Shown: positions 37,705-45,595 of the stretch, one piece after another
Position numbering within the stretch: position 1 is the stretch's first letter
Layout of the letters: each line of letters begins with the position of its first letter
From: Salinirubellus salinus
Lineage (GTDB): Archaea; Halobacteriota; Halobacteria; Halobacteriales; Haloarculaceae
DNA: 64,000 nucleotides
Reading direction: 5' to 3'
Assembly (NCBI RefSeq): GCF_025231485.1
Contig: NZ_CP104003.1
Location: 1,984,001-2,048,000, forward strand
The notes under the pieces: generated by a model
What the model was told of the DNA's origin: nothing
The model's database searches: none
Seen by the model: the letters and a program-made list of their open reading frames with translations, nothing else
Position numbers and translations under genes: made by a program

Positions 37705-37768
37705 GCCGCTCGACAGCCAGTCGCTCGACGCGACGCTGCCGAGGCCGGTCGCCACGACGGCGTCGCGT

Positions 37769-38911
37769 TCAGTCGTCGTCGCCGACGGCCTCTGCTTCCT
37801 CCCCCGCGAGACCGGCGCCCGCGTCCGTGACCGTGGCCGCTCCGTCGACGACGTGGACGTCGCGCTGCGGGAACGGGATCTCGATCCCGGTCTCCATGAA
37901 CGCGGCGTAGACCCCCTTGTTGAGCAGGTGCGTGGCCCGCCCGCGGAGGACGGGGTCGCGGATCCAGCAGAGCAACTCCACGTCCACGGACGAGTCACCG
38001 AACCCGCGGACCCGGACCCGCGGGGTGGGTCGCTCCTGGACGAGCGACTCGGCCTCGGCCACGCCGAGCAACGTCTCCTCGACGTGGTCGAGGTCCGACC
38101 CGTAGGCGACGCCGACGGGGATGCGGATACGACGCTCGCGGTCCGGCGCGGACTCGTTGACGACGGTGGCGGAGTTCAGCCGCGCGTTCGGGATGGTGAC
38201 GAGGATGTCGTCGCGGGTACGGATGACCGTCGAGCGGATGGAGACGTCCTCGACACGCCCGCGCTCGCCCGACTCGAGGACGATGTAGTCGCCGACGCGG
38301 TAGGTGCCGTCGAAGTAGAGCGCGATGGAGCCGAAGAAGTTCGCGATGGTGTCACGCGCCGCGAGGCCGATGACGATGCCGAGGATACCCGCGGAGGCGA
38401 GCAGCGGCGTGATATCGATATTCCAGTACGTCAGGAGGAGGAAACTGGAGACCGAGATGACGAGGAACGACCAGACGTTCTGGAAGATGGGGACGACGGA
38501 CTGGTCGACCACCTCCGTCGTCGTGAGTTCGTGTGAGACCTTCCGGCCGACGCGGACGAGTGTGAGCCCCCATATCACGGTCAGCACGGAGAGGATGGTC
38601 GCGGCGACCTGCAGGTCGAGCGCGCCGTTCAGGCCGATGGGTTCGCGCGCGAGGTAGGCACCGACGAGGACAACGGTAACGTAGCCTGCCGGGTGGATAC
38701 CACGGAGGACGATGTCATCCACCTCGCCGTCGATACGGCGGGTGATACGGGTGATGACGCGGTCGCCGCCGACCTGGACGAGACGGGCGACGGCCAGCGA
38801 GAGGACGACGATGACGACGAGTGCCTGCCAGTCCGGCAGCGCCGCGAGCGTCCGCTCGAACTCGGCGAGGGCGGCGGACGGGTCGGCGGGGAGGGACTGA
38901 CCGGTGAACAT
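37769..38911 (-). CDS. MscS-family mechanosensitive channel
   Basis: A 380-residue membrane channel with four to five helices followed by the MscS beta domain. The pore-lining helix is LLASAGILGIVIGLAARDTIANFFGS in sequence order, with the Gly/Ala pattern of MscS, then VGDYIVLESGERGRVEDVSIRST is the conserved beta-domain start. It releases solutes on hypo-osmotic shock. ATG 38911 is selected because TCTTTTGAC lies about 25-30 bases upstream. The C-terminus is acidic. Confidence 0.92.
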   Translation of the reverse strand: MFTGQSLPADPSAALAEFERTLAALPDWQALVVIVVLSLAVARLVQVGGDRVITRITRRIDGEVDDIVLRGIHPAGYVTVVLVGAYLAREPIGLNGALDLQVAATILSVLTVIWGLTLVRVGRKVSHELTTTEVVDQSVVPIFQNVWSFLVISVSSFLLLTYWNIDITPLLASAGILGIVIGLAARDTIANFFGSIALYFDGTYRVGDYIVLESGERGRVEDVSIRSTVIRTRDDILVTIPNARLNSATVVNESAPDRERRIRIPVGVAYGSDLDHVEETLLGVAEAESLVQERPTPRVRVRGFGDSSVDVELLCWIRDPVLRGRATHLLNKGVYAAFMETGIEIPFPQRDVHVVDGAATVTDAGAGLAGEEAEAVGDDD

Positions 38912-39023
38912 CGAACCACGTTGGCTGTCGGTGGTCAAAAGACTGTCTGCCGGACGTGCGTGCCGCTGGCAGGGCGCTCGCGGCGGATTTCCGGGAGAGG
39001 GAGGCCACGTGAGGGGAACCGCG

Positions 39024-39260
39024 TCACTTGAACCAGACCGTCGCCCCGACCACGTCCGCGGGGGCGTCGACCTCGCGGTCGAGTCGGCCGGTGAACAGGT
39101 CGAAGATGGCGTCGGTGACGGTGACGACCACTGGGTCGCCGTCCGTGGGCGCGACGGTCACCTCGACGCCGGCCTCGCCGCGGGTCACCGCGCGGACGAC
39201 GGCCTCGGTCCAGTCGTCCACGTCGGTGGTCGGGGGGCGGGCTCGGATGCGGTCGTGCAC
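39024..39260 (-). CDS. Small haloarchaeal hypothetical protein
   Basis: A 78-residue protein read from GTG 39258-39260; no ATG gives a longer frame. It is mostly beta-strand-like (AGVEVTVAPTDGDPVVVTVTDAIFDL) with a hydrophobic C-terminus GATVWFK. No motif or family is recognised. Moderate coding confidence rests on composition and on lying alone between two promoters. Confidence 0.55.
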   Translation of the reverse strand: MHDRIRARPPTTDVDDWTEAVVRAVTRGEAGVEVTVAPTDGDPVVVTVTDAIFDLFTGRLDREVDAPADVVGATVWFK

Positions 39261-39432
39261 AGCCGTGGTTGGGACCGACCCGGCGAGAGTGTTCCGGCCG
39301 GGCGAGACCGCGTGCCGTGAGCGCGCTCTGATTCCGCCTTCTCGAACGGTAAGGGTGCTGTTAACCTCCTTAGAACCGGAGTTTTCCGCCTTCTAACTAA
39401 GACTGTCTGTAGCGGATGACAGGCCGTTAGAG

Positions 39433-41160
39433 ATGAGCCCAGATACTAGCAACCGAGGATCGGCGCGGCAGGTCGCGCTCGTGGTACTGTTCGCCGTCGT
39501 GGTGACCGTGGCGGGTGTCGCACCCGCCGTCGCGGGGTCACCCAGCGCGGGAAGCGTCTATCAGATCTCCGGGATGGACGTGCCGTCGTCGGTCACGACC
39601 AACGAGTCGTTCAGAGTCTCGGCGCAACTGAGCAACGACGGGGCCATCGACATGCAGGTCGTCGCGTTCCGCATCGACACGAACGGCGACGGCGAGTTCA
39701 CCCCGAACGAGTCGCTCGGCGCCGAGGCGTTCGTCCTCCACGAGGGGGCCTCCCGGAACGTCACGTTCGACGTATCAGCCGCCGACATCGAGCCGGGCGA
39801 GTACGAGTACATGCTCTGGACCGAGTCCAGTAGCATGACCGGTAACATCACGGTCGAGTCGCCCGTCGCGCCCGCCACCTTCCGATTGGTTGGAGCGAGT
39901 GGACCAGACCAGATTACCATTGGGGAATCGTTTACTGTGAATGCGCGACTCGCGAACCTCGGTGATCTGAAGGGGACAGAAAACGTGAGTCTCTATTTGG
40001 ATACCGACGGTGATGGGCTACTGAGTGATGAGGTGGCCTTGACCAGCACGAGTTACGACCTCAACGGGTCGAGTGAGATGACAGTCGGGCTGAACGCCAG
40101 TACGCCCGAGGTGAGCCCTGGAACGTACGCAATTGGAGTGACTACGGGTGCCGAAGTCGTAGCAGGCGAGGTAAACATCACGCAGGCACCAGCACCTTTC
40201 GAGGTGAGGAGTCTCCGGACCGGTCGGGCGATGGTCGATGGGACCCTGGGCGTCTCGACGATTATCAAGAACGCCGATGATGAAGAGCGGACGGGGATTA
40301 TCGAAGTGCGGCTCGATTCGAACGGCGACGGCCGGTACACACCAGAGGAGACAGTGCGGACCCGAGAGGTGACACTCGGTGCAGGAGCATCGCAGCTCCA
40401 CAACTTCGCAGTTGATCTTCCAAGAGGTTACGACCCTGGAACGTACGAGTTCGCATTGGTTACTCCTGCCACAGTGCGGACCGCGACGTTCGAGGTGTTC
40501 CGCCCGAGCAGTGGTTCGGACGATGATGAGTCCCCAGAGAGGACGGAAGAACCTCCTGAGACGACTAGAGAGGACGTTGCGCAGGCGCTCTACGGTGAGA
40601 GCTACGAGGCGCTCGACGATGGGCAGAAACTCGCCGTCGAGGACGTGTTTGTCCGTCTCCCAGCCGAGGTGCCACTCTCGGAGATTCAGACCCGTCAGCA
40701 GCTCTCGCAGGAGTTGTATGGCGAGGACTTCCTCGTCGACGATGAGTTCGATAACGATGGTTCAGAGTATGCATTGACGCCAGAGCAGGCAACGACTGTG
40801 CAGAACACATACGACAAGCAGTTCGGTCCACTACCTGAGAGCCCGGATTATTCGCTCGAAGAGGTCGCCGTCGGGCTTTACGGGACGAGTCTCGAGAACC
40901 TGAAGGCATATGACCTCTATCAGGTCTACGCGGTGTACAACCGACAGCCGTACACCGAAGGCTACCGGTTCGACCAGTACAGCCTCGGTGATGAGTCAGA
41001 TACGAAGGTGATTCGGACGCAGCGGCGGATTGCCAATATCAACTACGAGCCTAGTATATACGTCCGAGAATGGCAGACACTCGACTCGGAGTCTGGGCTC
41101 TCACTCGAGCGTCTCCTCGAGGTCTACGACGCGTGGCAAGACCAGTTCGAAGAGAACTGA
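39433..41160 (+). CDS. Exported surface protein with repeated beta domains and LYG repeats; mosaic composition
   Basis: A 575-residue secreted protein with a Sec-type signal (VALVVLFAVVVTVAGVAPAVA). Three ~110-residue beta modules follow, each with an Asp-rich loop (DTNGDGEFTPNE, DTDGDGLLSDE, DSNGDGRYTPEE). The same module is repeated in the 912-residue protein at 45596. The C-terminal ~200 residues hold three helical LYG repeats (VAQALYGES, LSQELYGED, VAVGLYGTS). From about base 39890 third codon positions become A/T-rich compared with the 5' part. This suggests a 3' replacement by DNA from a lower-GC source. No C-terminal anchor is seen. A TnpB element begins just after its stop. Confidence 0.8.
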   Translation: MSPDTSNRGSARQVALVVLFAVVVTVAGVAPAVAGSPSAGSVYQISGMDVPSSVTTNESFRVSAQLSNDGAIDMQVVAFRIDTNGDGEFTPNESLGAEAFVLHEGASRNVTFDVSAADIEPGEYEYMLWTESSSMTGNITVESPVAPATFRLVGASGPDQITIGESFTVNARLANLGDLKGTENVSLYLDTDGDGLLSDEVALTSTSYDLNGSSEMTVGLNASTPEVSPGTYAIGVTTGAEVVAGEVNITQAPAPFEVRSLRTGRAMVDGTLGVSTIIKNADDEERTGIIEVRLDSNGDGRYTPEETVRTREVTLGAGASQLHNFAVDLPRGYDPGTYEFALVTPATVRTATFEVFRPSSGSDDDESPERTEEPPETTREDVAQALYGESYEALDDGQKLAVEDVFVRLPAEVPLSEIQTRQQLSQELYGEDFLVDDEFDNDGSEYALTPEQATTVQNTYDKQFGPLPESPDYSLEEVAVGLYGTSLENLKAYDLYQVYAVYNRQPYTEGYRFDQYSLGDESDTKVIRTQRRIANINYEPSIYVREWQTLDSESGLSLERLLEVYDAWQDQFEEN

Positions 41161-41169
41161 TAAAAGGGT

Positions 41170-42600
41170 AGATATCTGGGTCAGTGACCCACGACTGACG
41201 TCGTGGGCTTGTCAGTGGACTCCCCTTCTGCCGTCGCTTTGACGGAGGCGGTGTACTCGCCGTTCAGATTCAGCGTCCCTGACGTCAGCGCACACTGACA
41301 GGGTGCGCCTCCACCCGAAGACGTCTGCCCCGAGTGGAGTCGCTTGAGCAGTTTCCGAGCAATATTCTTGCTCGCATTATAATCCGCGTTCAGTTCGTAT
41401 TCGCACTTCTGACACTTGAACTGGTGTTTCGACCGCCGATTGTTCTCGTGGGTAAACCCACACGACGAACACCGCTGAGACGTGTACGCGGGACTCACCT
41501 GCTCGACCTCGATGCCGTACATCTCGGCCTTGTATTCGACGTACTGGTAGAGGCGTCGGAACGCCCATGCGTGGAATCGCTTCGCACCAGCCATTCGGTC
41601 ACGAATCCCGGTCAGATTCTCGAACGCGATATGCGTACACTCGTAGTCGCGAGCTTCGTCGAGAATCTGGTTCGAGGCGCGGTGGAGTTCGTCTTGCATC
41701 CAGCGGTGTTCGCGGTCGTTCATCGACTGCATCGACAGGTGTGCCGACCGCGTTCCCGCCTGTTGCATCGACCCACGAGTCTTCTCAAACTCTCGGCGTC
41801 GATGATTCATCTCGTCAGCGTTCCCAACGAACGCGCCCGTCGACGTCACGGCGAGTGAGCCATCCACGTTCAGGTCAACGCCAAGGACTGTTCTGTGCTT
41901 GGCGTCTTCAGAAGGAGTCGTGGACTGCTCGCCCGTGGTTCGGCGCATTCGAGCGTGGAGGTAGAACGACTCTGTGGAGCGGTCGTACTGTAACGTGGAC
42001 ATACGGAACTCGTAGTCCTCGTTCAGTAGGTACGCACCAATCGGCGTTCCTTCAGGTTTGTCGGGAAGCACGTAGTCACACTCGACGCGACCGTTCACGG
42101 TCGAGAGCGAAACGTGGTCGCGGTGGAACGTCGCACTTCGCTTGTCGTAGACGACGCTCCACGCATCGAAGTGCGGTTGACTGGTGTTCTCGCCGTTCTT
42201 GAGTCGGGCGACACCGCTTTTTGTGGCCTCGATAGCACGCCGAATCCCTTTCTGGACGAGATTCGCGGTCAACTCCGTTTCCCCGCGAAGTCGCTCGTAG
42301 AGGGCGTTCTCGGCTTGCTGTTTCGAGGTCACGCAGTAGTCGTTCGGGTGTCGCCACGCCCACTCCGAAGTGGTGTTCGCACAGTGGAGGAACTGGGTTT
42401 TGGTCTGATGGAGGTCGTCGCACCGCCCTGTGGGTACGTCGAGTTTGATCTTGACGGTGCGAATCACGTCCATCGTTAGTTCACATATCGAAGTACTTCT
42501 TTATCATAATTCGGGTTAGCGTGGGGGAGTCGGACTACTATCGCTCGTGGGTTGGTTCGAGCCTTGTCGGATTCCTCCCACGGCTCAAGCCGTGGGCTTC
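41170..42600 (-). mobile_element. TnpB-only IS200/IS605-type (IS1341-like) element, intact
   Basis: Boundaries are approximate. Two same-sense hairpins flank tnpB: CCCACGAC/GTCGTGGG at 41188-41207, inside the 3' end of the gene, and CCCACGGC/GCCGTGGG at 42577-42596 upstream of it. Same-strand subterminal hairpins in place of inverted repeats are the mark of this family. No TnpA tyrosine transposase is present. The element begins within ~10-20 bases of the upstream gene's stop codon. The overall base composition is lower in GC than the surroundings. Confidence 0.75.
41181..42473 (-). CDS. tnpB: RNA-guided endonuclease TnpB (IS200/IS605 family)
   Basis: A 430-residue TnpB. The RuvC-type catalytic residues are all present: Asp in GVDLN (about 198), Glu in IAFENL (about 285) and Asp in NADYNAS (about 363). 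A zinc finger, CSSCG...CQKCEYE, lies between the last two. TnpB uses an RNA made from the element's right end to cut matching DNA and so retain the element. Here the 3' end of the gene contains the hairpin at 41188-41207, as expected where the guide-RNA scaffold overlaps the gene. It appears intact. Confidence 0.9.
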   Translation of the reverse strand: MDVIRTVKIKLDVPTGRCDDLHQTKTQFLHCANTTSEWAWRHPNDYCVTSKQQAENALYERLRGETELTANLVQKGIRRAIEATKSGVARLKNGENTSQPHFDAWSVVYDKRSATFHRDHVSLSTVNGRVECDYVLPDKPEGTPIGAYLLNEDYEFRMSTLQYDRSTESFYLHARMRRTTGEQSTTPSEDAKHRTVLGVDLNVDGSLAVTSTGAFVGNADEMNHRRREFEKTRGSMQQAGTRSAHLSMQSMNDREHRWMQDELHRASNQILDEARDYECTHIAFENLTGIRDRMAGAKRFHAWAFRRLYQYVEYKAEMYGIEVEQVSPAYTSQRCSSCGFTHENNRRSKHQFKCQKCEYELNADYNASKNIARKLLKRLHSGQTSSGGGAPCQCALTSGTLNLNGEYTASVKATAEGESTDKPTTSVVGH

Positions 42601-42678
42601 CTCCTTGCATCTATGTGAATCAACGCACATCCAACTCGAAACCACAAACCATTCTTTCGCTCGTGGCGCGTCGACTGC

Positions 42679-43500
42679 ATGGACAGCGACGCCCTCAGAC
42701 TCGCGTTCGTCGTCGGCCTCCTACAGGGCGTCTTCGAGTGGCTCCCCATCTCCAGCGAGGGGAACGTCTCGCTCTACCTCACCGTCGTCGAGGGGCTCCC
42801 GGCCGAGGCGGCCGTCCGCTACTCCCTCTTTCTCCACGCCGGCACCGCCGTCGCCGCCGTCGCGTACTACCGCGGCGACGTGGCCGACCTGCTCCGGGGG
42901 CTCCCCGAGTGGCGACCGCGCGGGGCGTTCGAGGCGGGTCGGCGGGCTGACACCACCTTCCTTGCCGCCGCCACCCTCGTCTCCGGCGTCGTCGGCATCA
43001 CCGCGTTCCTCGCGCTCGAGGCGCTCGTCTCGGAGGTCTCCGGTGGCGTGTTCGTCGCGCTCGTGGGCGTCCTCCTCGTCCTCACCGGTGTCGTCCAGCG
43101 CGTCGCCGAGGGGGCGCTCGGGAACCGTGCGACGCCGACGGCGCTCGATGCCGTCCTCGTGGGTGGGTTGCAGGGACTCGCCATCCTCCCGGGGGTCTCG
43201 CGCTCGGGGACGACGGTGTCGGCACTCCTCTTGCGCGGCTACGAGGCCCCCGTGGCGTTCCGGCTCTCGTTCCTGCTCTCGATCCCGGCGGCGCTCGGTG
43301 CGGGCGTGCTCGCGCTGCTCGACACGGGGTTCCCTGACATCGGGGTCGCGGCGGCGGTACTGGCGCTGGCGACGAGCGCCGTCGTCGGCTACGCCACCAT
43401 CGACGGCCTCCTGCGGGTGGTCAGCCGGGTGGCGTTCTGGGCCGTCTGCGTGGGCCTCGGGACGCTCGCGGTGGTCGGCGGGCTACTCGTCCTCGTCTGA
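42679..43500 (+). CDS. Undecaprenyl-diphosphatase-like (UppP/BacA family) membrane phosphatase
   Basis: A 273-residue polytopic protein. VGLLQGVFEWLPISSEGNVSL is the first UppP motif and AILPGVSRSGTTVSALLL the second, which together form the polyprenyl-diphosphate active site. In archaea the likely substrate is dolichyl diphosphate, recycled after glycan transfer (inference). The length is normal. It is a single gene placed between two TnpB elements. Confidence 0.9.
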   Translation: MDSDALRLAFVVGLLQGVFEWLPISSEGNVSLYLTVVEGLPAEAAVRYSLFLHAGTAVAAVAYYRGDVADLLRGLPEWRPRGAFEAGRRADTTFLAAATLVSGVVGITAFLALEALVSEVSGGVFVALVGVLLVLTGVVQRVAEGALGNRATPTALDAVLVGGLQGLAILPGVSRSGTTVSALLLRGYEAPVAFRLSFLLSIPAALGAGVLALLDTGFPDIGVAAAVLALATSAVVGYATIDGLLRVVSRVAFWAVCVGLGTLAVVGGLLVLV

Positions 43501-43587
43501 GTGGTCTCGCGGGTCGAAACAGACCAGTTCGACCGCGTTGCCGTCCGGGTCGTCGAGATACGCCGAGCGCCACTCGACCCAGTCGTG
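43483..43587 (-). pseudogene. VOC/glyoxalase-family C-terminal fragment cut by the TnpB element
   Basis: The minus frame ends at TAG 43483-43485. It reads EWRSAYLDDPDGNAVELVCF, the typical final beta-strand and Glu ligand region of vicinal-oxygen-chelate proteins. Upstream, after about 34 codons, it runs straight into the element end at 43588. No N-terminal part is found beyond the other end of the element at 45187, where a plus-strand gene follows. The rest of the gene has therefore been lost, not simply split. The 3' end overlaps the uppP end. Confidence 0.7.
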
Positions 43588-45186
43588 ATGACATCCTCCT
43601 CGCCGTGAACGGCGAGGGTTCCTCACGCTGGGGGTATCGCTTACCGGCCCACGGAGGCAACTTGCGGGTTCGTATGCTCCTCGTTGGGACGGAAAGAGCG
43701 TGATGACTCTGACCAGTGATGGTCGTCCCACTTGAGGCATACAGGCCGTGCCATCGGCCGTGGTGCCGTCGTTTGCCGTTGACAAGACACTACGTGTCTC
43801 GTTCGCCAATCAGAACCCGAAGAGTTCTGATGACGTCGAAGGAACGTCTCCGATGCGGTGAGGTCTGCGTGTCCCTCGAATCCACACGGACATGTCAGCG
43901 TATCCCTGTGGCGCGTCGTCTCCGCTGTCGAACCACAGTTCGGACACTCCTGACTCGTCCACGCCTCCGAGCGGACCTCGACCGACATACCGAACTCCTC
44001 GGCGGTACACACCAGCCTTGCGACGAACGCCCGAAACGCCCAGAAATTGTGCGTCTTGGCGTTCGTCTCCACCGACCAGTGGGTCGAGAGGACGTCCGTC
44101 AACGCCCCGACGTACACTGTCGAGACGCCCTCTTCGTAGAGACGTTCGATGAGATCGCGGACGAGCGCGTCTTGCGCGTGGTCGCGCCGCTTCGTCCGCC
44201 GGTCGTACAGGTGTTGGATACGGTGACTGCTGTATCGGCCGTCTTCCAACAGCGACTGGAGGCGGGCGACCTCTCGCGTCGTCTCGCGGAACCGCTCGAA
44301 CAGGTCGCGTCCTTCGTACAGGTATTGCTCACCGGTTGTGGTCGTACAGGCGACGAGCGTGTTCGCACCGATGTCCAGCGCGGCTTCTTCCGAAGCCAGT
44401 GGGTGTGCCAGTCGAGAATCGTCGATGGTGACTGGCTGAAAGGCCCTGAACGTCTGTGCGTGTTCGTCGTAGTACAGTTCCAACCGGCCCTGCTTGTCGT
44501 ACTCCTTCCAATTGGGGTCGCCCCGGACTTCGAGTCGGAGGCGTTCCCGTCGGCCGAGTCCGTACTCGGCTTTCAGGTCCTGACCGACGAGGATGTCGAG
44601 GCGGGAGTATTCGCCCCACTCGACGGAGTACGACGTGTTGCGGATGTACGTGCGGAGGTCGCGTCCTTCGCGTTCGTTGCCCTAGTCTCCGGGCTTGCCG
44701 TTGGCTTCGCTCTTCTCCTTGAGCGCGAAGAACGACCGCCACGCTTCGCGGCTCTTGCGCTCGATCTGCTGAACCGTCGACGCTCCGAGGACGCCACCGT
44801 AGCGACCGCGATACTCGCTGATGTCCCACACGTCGCTGTCGGAATCGGCGTAGTTCTCACGGCGCTCGTAGGTGATTTCGTTCCAGAGGGCGGCAGAAGC
44901 GTCCAACAGCCGGCGAAGCAACTCCTCGTCCTCCGCGGACTGCGGAACCACCTGGAACGCGTTGGTCCGCTTCATCGAGCCGACAGAGGGCGCAGCGGTA
45001 TCTATATAACGGCCATCCGGGGTGAAAGTGAACACGGGGAGATACCCCAGAGTGAGCGGCGTCGGCGGTTGTTCCGCAGTTGTCGGATTCACGCCCGTCC
45101 TCAGAACGCTCTGCGTTCTGATGTGCGAACGAGACGCTTTGCGTCTCGTTATCGCCGTGAACGGCGGGACTCTCTCCTCGATTCAG
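43588..45186 (-). mobile_element. 1.6-kb TnpB-only IS200/IS605-type element with decayed tnpB
   Basis: The left end (minus strand) starts CTGAATCGAGGAGAGAGTC after flank CTAC, and the right end finishes GAGGAGGATGTCAT. Both match the two 570-bp elements. The right-end hairpin CCTCGCCGTTCACGGCGAGG is perfect. The left-end hairpin is interrupted by about 60 bases that contain two additional stem-loops (around CAGAACGCTCTGCGTTCTG, and AACGAGACG pairing with CGTCTCGTT). No TnpA is encoded. Confidence 0.85.
43641..44975 (-). pseudogene. tnpB: TnpB pseudogene with one in-frame amber codon
   Basis: Read from ATG 44973-44975 ([16 protein letters not shown]), the frame stops at TAG 44682-44684 and then continues in the same phase as clear TnpB to 43641. 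One nonsense mutation separates about 97 N-terminal from 346 C-terminal codons. The first RuvC Asp ([11 protein letters not shown]), the zinc finger (CPNCGS...CPCGF) and GHADLTAS with the last Asp remain. The central YVGALTDVL has Ala where related TnpB proteins usually have an acidic residue. Nuclease activity is therefore unlikely twice over. Confidence 0.85.
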
Positions 45187-45263
45187 GTAGGCCGCCAGGC
45201 GCCAAAGCGCTACGCCCTGCGCGAAGGGGAACATACAGGCACGGCGGGGGCGAAGTCGGGACA

Positions 45264-45488
45264 ATGCAGGACCAGTACAAGGAGCTCATGTTCCGCTCGT
45301 TCAAGGACGCGATGGACGTCGTCGCGGACTACAACGAGTGGGCCGAGGACGCGTTCGAGACGCAGGTGCCAGTGCCCCCGCAGGCCGTGCCGCAGGTGGC
45401 GATGGCGCTCTACCGCTCGCGGGTGATGGCCCACGCCGGCGGCGACGGCTTCTCGGTCCCCGAGTTCGACGGCCGGATGTACGAGTGA
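45264..45488 (+). CDS. Small haloarchaeal hypothetical protein
   Basis: A 74-residue protein from ATG 45264, the first methionine outside the mobile element. It has an N-terminal amphipathic helix (MFRSFKDAMDVVADYNEWAEDAF) and a short C-terminal part with PEFDGRMYE. No family was recognised. It lies 77 bases from the end of the TnpB element, whose insertion may have replaced its upstream control region. Confidence 0.65.
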   Translation: MQDQYKELMFRSFKDAMDVVADYNEWAEDAFETQVPVPPQAVPQVAMALYRSRVMAHAGGDGFSVPEFDGRMYE

Positions 45489-45595
45489 GTTCGGTGACTG
45501 CCGACCCGTTGCCGATTCGGCTACTCCTTGCAGGCGTGAACCGTCCCGATTAATCAGTCGAACACTATTCCGGGGCCCCTCGATGGTCGCCCATC

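Noticed and set aside
43716-45488. 590-codon plus-strand frame across the TnpB element ending in the 74-residue gene
   Set aside because: It is the antisense of the tnpB pseudogene and has no domain; only its last 74 codons look real.
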